Both the position numbers and the translations under genes were made by a program. This document shows positions 44,401-51,670 of a stretch of 64,000 bases of DNA, one piece after another. The stretch comes from Bradyrhizobium sp. MOS002 (lineage in GTDB: Bacteria; Pseudomonadota; Alphaproteobacteria; Rhizobiales; Xanthobacteraceae): contig NZ_PYFX01000020.1 of assembly GCF_003020115.1 (NCBI RefSeq), positions 1-64,000 of the forward strand, read 5' to 3'. How positions within the stretch are numbered: position 1 is the stretch's first letter; each line of letters starts with the position of its first letter. The notes beneath the pieces were generated by a model. That model saw nothing but the letters and a program-made list of their open reading frames with translations, did no database searches and was not told where the DNA came from.

Positions 44401-44902
44401 GCCGGACACCGACCGGATCGTCGGCCCTTTCGAGAACACGGTGATCGTTCGCACCAAAATCACGCCGGAGCTGTCGTTCGCGCAGGCCGTGGCCCGGGTC
44501 CGCCAGAGCGTGCTTGACGCGCATGCGCGCCAGGAGCTGCCGTTCAACATCCTGGCCGACCATCTGGAGCAGGAGGGGGTCGATCCAGCCTCGCTGCTCC
44601 AGGTCTATTTCACCCTGCAAAATCCGCTGCGCCAGCCGCTCGATCTGCCCGATCTCACGACAGGGTCGATCGGCAACATCGCGCGCGAGGGCCAGCCGGT
44701 GCTGCCGATCGACCAGACCTGGCTGTCGCTGATGCTCAAGGAGCGGCCGACGGGAATCACCGGTTCGTGCAATTACAAGAGCGAGCTGCTCGACGGCGCC
44801 ACGGTTGGCCAGTGGATGGAGGATCTCGTCGCGCTGCTCGGGGCGGCCCTCGCCCAACCCAATGCACCGCTCGGCCGATTGCTCAATCGCAGGGCGGCAT
44901 GA
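38453..44902 (+). CDS. two-module nonribosomal peptide synthetase (A-T-C-A-T-C)
   Basis: The 2149-residue protein starts at TTG 38453 after AAGGGAA. Domains: A1 about 25-520 (acyl-CoA-ligase-like, LLTSGTAARPK, TYGMTEAA, GGQKISPLEV); T1 with Ser567 (GADSLAV); C1 about 600-1060 (HHLVTDG at 756); A2 about 1090-1560 (IYTSGSSGAPKG, NAYGASE, RTGDLAR); T2 with Ser1637 (GGHSLLAG); C2 about 1690-2140 (HHAVVDG at 1843). All core motifs look active. The A4 motif of A2 reads FVISVWQF where amino-acid domains have FDxSVWE, so the Asp that binds the alpha-amino group is Val1281. There is no thioesterase or reductase; C2 probably releases the chain onto a free amine or acceptor. A1 likely loads a carboxylic acid. 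Confidence 0.9.
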   Translation: MSDVIRPAPQGSASTTAETKIFTHIGGLLDFHARTTPTAPALLAPGRPVLNYGGIGARTQDLVRTLRGLGIAPADRIAVALPRSALALIAVASSCACVPVNPDLTADELQRYFSELKLTALVTRADTNSAGRDVAKALDIAVIDFVPGSQDDLGGGTFVGPAIRPASSSGVSRGDDDAFILLTSGTAARPKMVPLTHRNVCLSAYNAGRVLSLASHDRLLNVLPLFHAHGLISGLLTALAAGSSVICTESFDASSFFGWMRQLQPTWYTAVPTIHRALLTAAEANPDLARSSSLRVIRSASASLAPAILDGLEATFGVPVLETYGMTEAASQIAANPFELRKIGSVGCAAGPEIAIMDETGRALASGEHGEIMLRGPNMSRGYYNDDAATQAAFRNGWFRTGDLGYLDADGYLFIVGRIKDVINRGGQKISPLEVEEVLLSHPAVLEAGVFAVPHPKLGENVAAIVVLRPNSEATSDQLRQFARKRLAAYKVPSLIRSVAALPKGASGKVKRNALAELIATMGGGEEEEARLPRNALETELAGIWADLLELPQVGSEQDVFALGADSLAVTQMRSRLRERFNVDFSFEDVFDCATAAALAARIETAATHRETMLPAWRQATEADAPLSFQQQRMYVLSRLDPTRYNYNVVEVALLKGGLDVAALSASLTAVSARHEALRSVIIEREGEPVQLVLQSPPRFERIKLKPCPADKRAAVVRREALRLAQHPFDLAHEAPLKVTLLSFDKSSHALVVNVHHLVTDGWSQRLFWEELAAHYSAARKNDVAALPSPAFQYRDFALWQQSWAKTPAAKEQLDYWRTQLDGVTTLPLRTDRPRPEVWSGHGARHYLEFSRTLSADLRALSQNQGVTPFMTLLAVFQCLLFRHTGHEDVATGSLIANRNQIESERLIGLFANTLILRNDFGGDPSFGDMLRRVRQVTLDAYRNQDLPIEEVLRALQIARRSDGNPLFRIMFILQNASIEAASFSGLSTRRIEIDPKVARFDITLELVEADGRFTGFFEYATDLFDAATIEGMAAQFKTLLKSVIADPEQRISHLPLLTEAEHRQLLAQGRGMPANFTTRDNLSERFDCQVKKTPNAIAVSDGRTSLSYRELARRSQAAARWLALEGVGAEAVVALLADRGPDLLAAMIAVQRVGAAFLNLDPDQPPARHATILGSSGARMLLIGRAQSSMAEALLEPLVERIQVAELEDAIAPASTKPARAARRAASSLAYLIYTSGSSGAPKGVMIEQRGLSNHLASLISELNLSSRDVIAQTAPQSFVISVWQFLAGPMVGARVHVCGTAIVQDPILLACEIEREGITVLEIVPSLLRVILDRMDETQIRHAFARLRLLISTGEPLPVDLCKAWFARCPRVPLINAYGASECSDDVSLHRLTKAPATDTGHVPVGAPLPNTQLYVLDANLQPQPVGVTGELCIGGAGVGRGYVNDPAQNRRCFLPDQFSRQAGRRLYRTGDLARRRADGTIECLGRADHQVKVRGYRIELKEIENALADHPDVRAGIVEARREASGDVRLIAHIVARSGSRSSASELRDFLKSRLPGHAIPSAFLFLDEVPLNAHGKIDRTALLAPTQQETPGPDATVPARRFTEKVLSDIWIDLLKVGSIGVTDNFFDLGGHSLLAGQVMARIARALGVSLPIKTIFEAPTIDELARRVDEAVAAKPRKPAASLARLAGASLAEGSPPTLSIVQDQMLRIEQNLPDLPLFNLPFAFRLQGPLNPAALAQAIDDVVRRHESLRTGFGWSGGEPVSRIAAPGALGRVLTVETIGDGQPHDNKRRKALELRKIDLLIEQEAYAPIDTTRAPLLRARLLRLHDGDHVLLLTLHHAVVDGWSIGVLFEELSNRYAALAGYPSVPLPKRPPAFSDVARWQRWWCGTDAARRQAADWTENLRGAAPLFEGESSPGASTGHHPVSLERELIGRLTAFAGQHNCTLFMCLLTGLKAVLLARTGRDDISIATAMANRAQPDTDRIVGPFENTVIVRTKITPELSFAQAVARVRQSVLDAHARQELPFNILADHLEQEGVDPASLLQVYFTLQNPLRQPLDLPDLTTGSIGNIAREGQPVLPIDQTWLSLMLKERPTGITGSCNYKSELLDGATVGQWMEDLVALLGAALAQPNAPLGRLLNRRAA

Positions 44903-44961
44903 CGTAAAGCACGGGCGAATACGGGTTCACTCGTCAAAGCTGTGAATGACCAAGTTGCATC

Positions 44962-44990
44962 TTGATTATTTGGCGCCATCGCGCAAGATT
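44962..44990 (+). promoter_or_regulatory. possible vegetative promoter of the 56-residue protein gene
   Basis: TTGATT (44962-44967), 17 bp, AAGATT (44985-44990), in an AT-rich stretch rare for this window, about 50 bp ahead of ATG 45039. This suggests the small gene can be expressed separately from the NRPS gene. Confidence 0.3.
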
Positions 44991-45038
44991 ATTCTCGCGT
45001 TTTGATTTGGACGATTATTTTCAACCGGGGAGTTCGTT

Positions 45039-45209
45039 ATGGGTTTCATCAAATTTACCAAGGGCACCTCGTTGAGCGACAAGGACCGCAAGGCCCTGCA
45101 GAAACTGCTCGGCGCCGAGAAGAAGAAGCTGCAGTCCGCGCTGAAGGACGTCGACGCCAGCATTTCGATGCTGGGCGGGTCCAAGAAGTCCAAGAAGAAG
45201 AAGACGTAA
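45039..45209 (+). CDS. 56-residue lysine-rich protein in the NRPS locus
   Basis: ATG 45039 follows a GGGGAG site at good distance. The product is 56 residues. Residues 12-48 look like an amphipathic helix or helical hairpin (LSDKDRKALQKLLGAEKKKLQSAL). The tail ends in SKKSKKKKT and there is no signal peptide. I do not recognise a characterised family; similar small Lys-rich proteins are found across rhizobia. It lies 136 bp after the NRPS gene and 245 bp before the phosphopantetheinyl transferase, with its own possible promoter. It could bind nucleic acid or membrane. A link to the NRPS product is positional only. Confidence 0.7.
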   Translation: MGFIKFTKGTSLSDKDRKALQKLLGAEKKKLQSALKDVDASISMLGGSKKSKKKKT

Positions 45210-45454
45210 GACTCGTCGGCCGGGACGCCGCACGAATCTTCAGGCTTCAGTTTTCGGGCTTCAGTTTCAGATTTTGGCCGCTCGCGTGTCGAGTTGGGGT
45301 CTCGCACAAGCTTGCGCCCGTAAACCGGCCAGCAATCGACAAGGATTCGCCCGAGTGGACCGCTAGAAGCGGTCCGCTCAGTTGATTCTTGCTCAGTTGA
45401 TTCTTCCGTCACGGCAGGGGATTTGGCCCCGGCCTGACGCCATGGGCCCAATTG

Positions 45455-46186
45455 ATGGCAGACGACAGAATTGAACTGTTTGTCGGACTGATCGAGACTT
45501 TTGACGCGCCGGACACGGTTGATGCGTGCCGGCGCCTGCTCTCGGTCGACGAACGGGGACGAGCCGACCGCTTCATGTTCGAGCGGCACCAGCGGCAGTA
45601 TATTTTCGCGCACGCGATGTTGCGGCTCGCGCTCTCGCACGTCGCACCCGATGTCGCACCCACCGATTGGTCGTTTGCGGCGGGGCGCTACGGGCGGCCG
45701 TTTATCGCATCGCCCAAGACCTCGAGCACGCTGCATTTCAGCCTGTCGCACGCCGACGGCTGCGTCGCCTGCGTCGTGTCAGGGCATGAGACCGTCGGCG
45801 TCGACGTCGAGACCGTGTCCCGTCGAGTGGCGCCGCTGTCGACTGCGCTTCGCTTCTTCGCGCCGGAAGAGGTCGAAACGCTTCGCGGGCTGCCGGAGCC
45901 CGCCGCGACCGAGCGCTTTTTCGACTACTGGACGCTGAAGGAAGCCTATCTGAAGGCCAGGGGTTTCGGCCTCAATCTGCCGCTCGACGCCTTCGCGATG
46001 CAGGTCTCGCGCGAAGCCATCGAGATCAGCTTCAAGCCCGATATCGCCGACGATCCGGAAGACTGGCGCTTCTCGCTGTGCTCGCCGTCGCCCTCGCATC
46101 GTCTCGCGATCGCCGACGGCTCCCGCGCCACCGGCGGCCTTCCCATCACCCGCAATGCGTGGCCGCTGCAGGAGGCGGCTGAATGA
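45455..46186 (+). CDS. Sfp-type 4'-phosphopantetheinyl transferase
   Basis: The protein is 243 residues from ATG 45455. Sfp-type motifs: HFSLSHADG (about 94-102), GVDVET with Mg ligands D117 and E119, and the WTLKEAYLKARG motif with K162, E163 and K167. It transfers the phosphopantetheine arm of CoA to the T domain Ser residues (567 and 1637) of the neighbouring NRPS. Its stop overlaps the ATG of the LLM monooxygenase (ATGA), so the two are co-translated. Confidence 0.9.
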   Translation: MADDRIELFVGLIETFDAPDTVDACRRLLSVDERGRADRFMFERHQRQYIFAHAMLRLALSHVAPDVAPTDWSFAAGRYGRPFIASPKTSSTLHFSLSHADGCVACVVSGHETVGVDVETVSRRVAPLSTALRFFAPEEVETLRGLPEPAATERFFDYWTLKEAYLKARGFGLNLPLDAFAMQVSREAIEISFKPDIADDPEDWRFSLCSPSPSHRLAIADGSRATGGLPITRNAWPLQEAAE

Positions 46187-47163
46187 CGCCGCGGCGGCTG
46201 CGCGTCTTTCCCGCGATTTCGCGCAACCGCGACCCCAGGAAATATGTCGGCGAGCTGATGCGGGTGGCGCAGTTCGCCGACGGCAACGGCTTCGAGGGCA
46301 TCCTGCTGTTCGAAGGCAACGACGTGTTCGTCGAGCCCTGGGCGATGGCTCAGCACATCATCGGCGAGACGACCCGATCCTCGCCGCTGATCGCGGTCAA
46401 TCCGGTCTACATGCACCCGTTCACGGCGGCAAAATTCGTCTCGTCCTTTGCGCAGCTCCACGGCCGCAAGGTCTATCTCAACATGATCACGGGGACGGCG
46501 GTCAGCGATCTGCAGGGGCTCGGCGACGAGCAGTCGCATGCCGACCGCTATGTCCGGCTCGGCGAATTCGTCGCGCTGATGCGCCAGCTGCTGGCAAGCC
46601 CGCGGCCGGCGACTTTCGAGGGCCGGTTCTACCGCGCCAGCAACCTGCAACTGCGGCCGCGCCTGCCGCCGGAGCTGATGCCGGAATTTCTGGTCGCAGG
46701 CCAGTCCGAGCCGGCACAGCGCGTCGCAAAGGAGACCGGCTGCATCAAGATGCAGATGCTGCCGCCCGATCTCGACCGCGGTCTCGATGCGCCCGGCATG
46801 AATTTTGGCATCTTCGCCCGCGAGGGACGCGACGAGGCACGGCAAGCGGCAAAGGCGCGTTTTCGCGATAATGCCGACGATCGCGAGCTGCTCGCGCTCA
46901 CCATGGAAAACAGCGACTCGGTGTGGAAGCGGCGCCTCTACGAGGGCCAGAGCGGCGAGCTCGCCGACAATGGCTATTGGCTGCTGCCGTTCCTGACCTT
47001 CCAGGCCGACTGCCCCTACCTCGTCGGCAGCTACGCCGAGATCGGCGCGAAGCTGAAGGAATTTGCCGCCAAGGGACTGACCACGATCATGCTCGACATG
47101 GTTGCGGACGAGACCGAGATGCAGCACGTCCGCAAGGCGCTCGCGGCAAGCGGGATGTTTTAG
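46183..47163 (+). CDS. LLM-class flavin-dependent monooxygenase of the NRPS locus
   Basis: The protein is 326 residues with a luciferase-like TIM barrel. It starts RRLRVFPAISRNRDP and has the GFEGILLFEGND and NMITGTAVSDLQGLGDE segments typical of alkanesulfonate monooxygenase-like (SsuD) FMNH2-dependent enzymes. Translational coupling to the PPTase ties it to the NRPS. It may hydroxylate or oxidise the peptide or a precursor. It needs a separate flavin reductase, not seen here. It ends at the palindromic repeat in the convergent junction with the HDAC-like gene. Confidence 0.88.
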   Translation: MTPRRLRVFPAISRNRDPRKYVGELMRVAQFADGNGFEGILLFEGNDVFVEPWAMAQHIIGETTRSSPLIAVNPVYMHPFTAAKFVSSFAQLHGRKVYLNMITGTAVSDLQGLGDEQSHADRYVRLGEFVALMRQLLASPRPATFEGRFYRASNLQLRPRLPPELMPEFLVAGQSEPAQRVAKETGCIKMQMLPPDLDRGLDAPGMNFGIFAREGRDEARQAAKARFRDNADDRELLALTMENSDSVWKRRLYEGQSGELADNGYWLLPFLTFQADCPYLVGSYAEIGAKLKEFAAKGLTTIMLDMVADETEMQHVRKALAASGMF

Positions 47164-47193
47164 ATGTCGATGAAGTCGCCTCACCTTCCACAT

Positions 47194-47273
47194 CGTCATT
47201 GCGAGCGCAGCGAAGCAATCCTGAATCGTTCCGGGGAGGGACTCTGGATTGCTTCGCTGCGCTCGCAATGACG
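47194..47273. repeat. long perfect-arm palindromic intergenic repeat, copy 1
   Basis: Two 28-nt arms (47194-47221 and 47246-47273) are exact reverse complements around a 24-nt loop; the arm begins CGTCATTGCGAGCGCAGCG. This class occurs widely in Bradyrhizobium and related genomes. A second, diverged copy is at 60182-60267. It sits exactly in the convergent gap between the LLM and HDAC-like genes. Confidence 0.9.
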
Positions 47274-47280
47274 GAGAGAA

Positions 47281-48306
47281 TCACCGCGCCTCTTCGAATC
47301 CCGCCAGCACTGAGGTCAGGTTCGCGCCGAGGATATCCGAGAGATAACCGCCCTCCTGCACGAACACGGTCGGCAGGCCCATCTTCGCGATGGCCTGGCC
47401 GATGCGGCGGAAGCCGGGCGTGGTGACGGCGAGGCCCTTCAGCGGATCGTGCTCGGAGGCGTCGAGGCCGAGCGCGATGACGAGGGCTCCGGGCGCAAAG
47501 GATTCGATCGCCTTGCGTGCGACGTCCATCGCCTGGATGTAGCCGTCATCCGCCGTACCGATCGCCAGAGGGATGTTGAGGTTGGTGCCGAGGCCTGGAC
47601 CTTCGCCGCGCTCATGCGCGTAGCCCCACACGTAAGGATAGTACGCGACGGGATCGGCATGGATCGAGACCGTGTAGACGTCGGGCCGCGCGTAGAAGAT
47701 GCCTTGCGTGCCGTTGCCGTGATGGACGTCGACGTCGAGGATCACGACACGCTCGTGCATCTGCCGCAGATGCGCCGCCGCGATCGCGCTGTTGTTGAGG
47801 AAGCAGAAGCCGCCGGCCATGTCGCGATAGGCGTGATGGCCGGGCGGCCGGCAGAGCGCGTAGGTTGCATCCTCGCCGTCCATCACCATCTGTGCCGCCG
47901 TGACCGCAACGTCGGTCGCCGCACAGGCCGCGGCCCATGTACCCGCGCCGATTGGCGCGGCGGTGTCGGCGGTGTGCCAGCCGAGCTTGCCGACGATATG
48001 GGTGGGATAAGTCCCGGCATGGCGCACCGGATGGATGTTGCCGATCATCTCCGGACCGGAATCGCCGAGTGCGGTCCAGGCGTCCCAGGCCTCGCTCAGG
48101 AACGACAGATATTCCGGACTGTGGACGCGCGCGCGGGGCCCTTGCCCGAATGTCGTCGGCTCGACCAATTGGTGCTTGCCGTCCTTGAGTCCTTTGAGCA
48201 GGCGGTCGGCGCGCTCGGGCTGCTCGGTGGTGCGCTTGACCACACCGCGAACCAGGAAGAATTGCGGATCGTGGCTGCGATGCAACTCGGTATGGACGGC
48301 TTTCAC
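47281..48306 (-). CDS. HDAC-family amidohydrolase (acetylpolyamine amidohydrolase-like)
   Basis: The protein is 341 residues, the size of bacterial acetylpolyamine amidohydrolases. The class II HDAC zinc site is complete: RPPGHHAYRD (catalytic His pair), ILDVDVHHGNGT (Zn ligands Asp and His), GLDASEHDP (Zn ligand Asp) and a C-terminal QEGGYL. The N-terminal loop (THIVGKLGWHTADTAAPIGAGTW) is like the dimer-forming enzymes that accept acetyl-polyamines. It should deacetylate a polyamine or other amide. It fits with the amine-catabolic genes at 55.8-63.6 kb but is not in their operon. Confidence 0.88.
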   Translation of the reverse strand: MKAVHTELHRSHDPQFFLVRGVVKRTTEQPERADRLLKGLKDGKHQLVEPTTFGQGPRARVHSPEYLSFLSEAWDAWTALGDSGPEMIGNIHPVRHAGTYPTHIVGKLGWHTADTAAPIGAGTWAAACAATDVAVTAAQMVMDGEDATYALCRPPGHHAYRDMAGGFCFLNNSAIAAAHLRQMHERVVILDVDVHHGNGTQGIFYARPDVYTVSIHADPVAYYPYVWGYAHERGEGPGLGTNLNIPLAIGTADDGYIQAMDVARKAIESFAPGALVIALGLDASEHDPLKGLAVTTPGFRRIGQAIAKMGLPTVFVQEGGYLSDILGANLTSVLAGFEEAR

Positions 48307-48337
48307 TCAAACACTCCGTGGTCGCTCGGGGTTCTTA

Positions 48338-48390
48338 TTTTGACGCGTTTTCTTGACGCGAACCGGTATCCACTTCGCTCGAAAACGCTC
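48338..48390. repeat. rhizobial intergenic inverted repeat (RIME-like)
   Basis: GCGTTTTC (48345-48352) and GAAAACGC (48381-48388) flank a central segment containing ACGCGAACCGGT. The whole matches a type of repeat common between genes in Bradyrhizobium. It lies 32 bp upstream of the HDAC-like gene in a 186-bp gap with no other feature. Confidence 0.65.
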
Positions 48391-48492
48391 TGGTGCCACA
48401 GATGTCTAAATCCCTGCGGCGGCGAGATGCAAGCAAGAAGAATGCCGCCCCTGTCGCACCGCCCTGCGCCGGAAGCAGATCGCTCGTGAAGC

Positions 48493-49434
48493 TCAGCAGC
48501 GCCCACGCTGAAGGCAGTGCTCGCGGCCCTGCTGGTCGGTGCGGAAGGCCTCGACGAAGCCGCCCTGACGCTGGGTGACGAAGATCGTCTTGCCGTCGCT
48601 GCCGCCGAAGGCAAGGTTGGTCGGCTCCTTCGCCCTCAGCGCGATCTCCCGCTCGACCGCGCCATTGGCCTTCATCAACGTGATCGTGCCCTTGAGGATG
48701 CGCGCGACATAGAGGCGGCCAGCCATGTCGGTGCGCAGGCCGTCAACGGTGTCGGGCTGAAACGCCTTGACGAGTTTTGGACTGGTGAGCTCGTTGCCGC
48801 CGACGGTGTAGGACCAGATCTGGCCGCTGCTGGATTCCCCGACATAGAGCGTCTTGTCATCAGGGCTGAGATCGATGCCGTTGGTGGTGCCCATCGCGCG
48901 CGGCGCCGACATGAGCTGTCCCTGCACCGTTCCGTCGGCTGCCTTGGCGATGCGCCAGATGTGGCCTTCCCTGCCCTTCCAGTTCGGATCACTCGCGTAG
49001 ATCGTGCCGTCGCGGGCGATGGTGATGTCGTTGGGCTGGTTCATCTCGTCGGAGTGAAACCAGATGGCGGGCTCGGTCGATCCCTGCGGGATCGCGAAGA
49101 TGTTGTGCTTCTTGTAGTCGGCGATGAACATGGTGCCGTCACGTGCGAAGCGAATGGCGTTGCCGACGCTGCCCTCGGGCAGCGCCGTGAACGGCTCGGA
49201 CGCCGCGCCGCCGACAGGCAGCTTGCCGATGGTGCCGGGCTTGCCGAAATTGACGACGAAGAGATTGCCGTCGAGATCGGCGGCCGGGCCTTCGATGCCA
49301 AAGGTGTATTCGCCCGATGGCGTCACCTGCACGCTTTCGAACAGTTTCGTTTCCGCTCGGGCCGGTGCCGTCGCAAGTACGAGAACAACGCTACTGCACA
49401 GGCACCAGAAATTCCTGCCGGATGTAATAGCCAT
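48493..49434 (-). CDS. secreted SMP-30/gluconolactonase-type beta-propeller
   Basis: The protein is 313 residues from ATG 49434. A signal peptide (about 1-27, ending APARA) is followed by a six-bladed propeller of the SGL type (GPAADLDGNLFVVNFGKPG, NDITIARDGTIYASDP, NGIDLSPDDKTLYVGES, DGLRTDMAGRLYVA). These include the metal-ligand Asn and Asp residues of gluconolactonase-like lactonases. It overlaps the upstream secreted dehydrogenase-like gene by 44 bases, in another frame. Together they could oxidise a sugar to a lactone and open it in the periplasm. Confidence 0.83.
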   Translation of the reverse strand: MAITSGRNFWCLCSSVVLVLATAPARAETKLFESVQVTPSGEYTFGIEGPAADLDGNLFVVNFGKPGTIGKLPVGGAASEPFTALPEGSVGNAIRFARDGTMFIADYKKHNIFAIPQGSTEPAIWFHSDEMNQPNDITIARDGTIYASDPNWKGREGHIWRIAKAADGTVQGQLMSAPRAMGTTNGIDLSPDDKTLYVGESSSGQIWSYTVGGNELTSPKLVKAFQPDTVDGLRTDMAGRLYVARILKGTITLMKANGAVEREIALRAKEPTNLAFGGSDGKTIFVTQRQGGFVEAFRTDQQGREHCLQRGRC

Positions 49435-51463
49435 CGCCGTCGCTGCACTCGCCATTCAGATAGGGATCGGCCGGCCGGAAGAAGCGGCTGAAGCCGGGTT
49501 TGTCTACAGCGTTCCTTTGTGTCACGACGACGACCTTGGCAGCCGGTATTTCGCCGCATTCCTTGTTGGTTTTCCCAAAGAACTTGCGCTGCGGCGGGCC
49601 GGGCTTGATCCGCATCCGGATGCCTGGAACCATTTTTGACACCAGCAGATCCGCCGTGTCGAGCAGGCGCGTGTAACCAGGTTCGGCCTTGGGCAGGCCT
49701 TCGCCACCCGGCGGCATCAGCTTCTCCGCGCCTAACCCGCGAAGCCGCGTGCGCAACTTGCCGGAGTCGGGATCACCAGGATAGATCCAGCCATCCTGCG
49801 ACAGCATGAAGCGAAGCACCGTCGCGTCCTTCTGTGCGTCCGATTGGCCCGGCTTCAAGCCGAAATCCGAGTGACAGCCGACGCAATGCTTTTCGACGAG
49901 GCCCTTGCGCAAGGTGGTGAGCCGGACGCCGTTCTGCGCGTCCCTGGCGACGAAGACCGCCAGTTGATCGATCAGGGCCTGGCTACGCATGTCGCAGGGC
50001 AAAGGCGGCGGCGCATCGCCCGCGGTCCGATCGATCCGGATCACGGTCTGGTTCTTGTCCTCGACCAGCCAGATGGCGCCGTCCTCCGCGACCGTCATGC
50101 CGACAGGAGCGCCCTGCGGCCGCGCGCCGTTGACGCGGTGCCAGCCTGCGATCAGCTCCTCGAACGGCGCGGCGGCGACGTCGCCGCCCTCGGTCTGAAA
50201 GCTGTGGGTCGGATCGGCCGCGCAGCTGACATGATAGCGCACTGGCGCCGGGGCGGGCTTCGGGAAGCCGTGGTCGTCGACGTCATAGACGATGACGCGG
50301 CTGCCGGTCGGGCGATAGCCGTGCAGGCCAACCAGCAGCTTGCCCTCGAGCTCCGGAAATTTCGCTCCGTGATAATAGAGCATCGCGAGCGGCGCGCCGT
50401 GCGGCGGCAGCAGCGAGAACGGTGCCTTGTAGAGCGCGTTGGCGGTGCACAGCGATTTGTAGACCCCCGACTGCAAGACGATCCTGAATTCGGGACTCGG
50501 CGTCGACAAATCGTAGCAATAAGGCCAGCCGTAATGCCTGCCCTGCTCGATCGCGTTGATCTCCTCGTTTGGCTTGAAAATGTCAGGCAGGTCGCGGCCG
50601 TTCTCGCCTTGCAGGAACGCATAGCCCGCATCGGGAAAGCTCGGATGCAGCACCAGCGCCATCGAGTTGCGCAGGCCGCGCGCGTAGACGCTGTGCGGCG
50701 GGTCGGCATCGCCAGACTTCAACGCCGGGAAGATGCCGCCTGGGGGCGGCGTGAACAGCCAGATCGATGCCATCGCGGAAGCGCCCTCGGCCGTCGCGCA
50801 AGGTTTCGTGATCGGCGCCGGCGTGATGCAGTCGTCGCTGTGCGAGCCGACATTGACGAACAGCCGGCCGTTCCTGTCGAACACAAACTGCTTGAGCGGG
50901 TGCGCGCTCTCCTCGAGCCTGGTCCCGTCGGGCAACGTGATCCGGCGGCCGGGCATGTGACGGACGATGGTCTCGACGGTGTCGCGCGGATTGTCGGCGA
51001 GCGGATCGAACCGGAAGATCGTCTCCGCGCTCGAGGCATAGAGCTTCTTGTCCGGGCCGATCAACAGGCCGAACGGATATTCGATTGCAGTCAGCAGCTC
51101 CTTGAACCGCTGTCCTTGAGGTGCGCGCGGGTCGAGCAACAGCAGCCGGCCATCGGTATGGCCCCAGCCCGCCATGTCGGCGACCACAAACAGGTCACGA
51201 CCGGGCACCTGGATGATCGACCGCGGGAATTTCAGCCGATCCTCCTCGCTGGCGACGAGGCCGGCGCAAAATCCCGCCTTCATGTCGATCTGGATTTTTG
51301 GAAAAGCCAGATCGGCATTGCCGCAGGTCTCCATGCCGATGGCATAGCCGCTCTTGCGGAGCGGTTCTGATGAGCCTACCGAGGTGAGGGTCAGGAGGAC
51401 CACCAAGGCGCCCGCGCATGCGCGCAGGCTTCGGCTCTCACGCCAGAATGTGAGGTGGTTCAC
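49391..51463 (-). CDS. secreted sorbosone/PQQ-type sugar dehydrogenase-like propeller with cytochrome c motif
   Basis: The product is 690 residues. GTG 51463 is chosen because it follows GGGAGG at six bases and starts a signal peptide (about residues 15-32). Residues 50-510 form a beta-propeller of the soluble aldose/sorbosone dehydrogenase type (IIQVPGRDLFVVADMAGWG, FDRNGRLFVNVGSHSDDC, SVYARGLRNSMAL, GRHYGWPYCYD). One heme c motif, CVGCHSDFG, is near residue 555, with a downstream Met in the PGGEGLP region as possible axial ligand. This makes a self-contained quinoprotein-cytochrome. It shares its 3' end with the SMP-30-like gene. Confidence 0.83.
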   Translation of the reverse strand: MNHLTFWRESRSLRACAGALVVLLTLTSVGSSEPLRKSGYAIGMETCGNADLAFPKIQIDMKAGFCAGLVASEEDRLKFPRSIIQVPGRDLFVVADMAGWGHTDGRLLLLDPRAPQGQRFKELLTAIEYPFGLLIGPDKKLYASSAETIFRFDPLADNPRDTVETIVRHMPGRRITLPDGTRLEESAHPLKQFVFDRNGRLFVNVGSHSDDCITPAPITKPCATAEGASAMASIWLFTPPPGGIFPALKSGDADPPHSVYARGLRNSMALVLHPSFPDAGYAFLQGENGRDLPDIFKPNEEINAIEQGRHYGWPYCYDLSTPSPEFRIVLQSGVYKSLCTANALYKAPFSLLPPHGAPLAMLYYHGAKFPELEGKLLVGLHGYRPTGSRVIVYDVDDHGFPKPAPAPVRYHVSCAADPTHSFQTEGGDVAAAPFEELIAGWHRVNGARPQGAPVGMTVAEDGAIWLVEDKNQTVIRIDRTAGDAPPPLPCDMRSQALIDQLAVFVARDAQNGVRLTTLRKGLVEKHCVGCHSDFGLKPGQSDAQKDATVLRFMLSQDGWIYPGDPDSGKLRTRLRGLGAEKLMPPGGEGLPKAEPGYTRLLDTADLLVSKMVPGIRMRIKPGPPQRKFFGKTNKECGEIPAAKVVVVTQRNAVDKPGFSRFFRPADPYLNGECSDGDGYYIRQEFLVPVQ

Positions 51464-51670
51464 GGCGCCTCCCGGACTTTCCGTCCAAGGTTGTTCCATG
51501 CCGTGGGGATGCCGTCCAGTTGATCAACACCCCCTTGTGATGAAACCAGCAGGGGGCTTGGCGCCGACCAATCTCCGTAGATTCCCTTACCGGGCTCGGC
51601 CCGAATGTTTCGCGAATGCTTCGGGTGGTATTGGTTTGCCGTCCCCAGTCGCTTTCTAAAGGAGGCGTGT

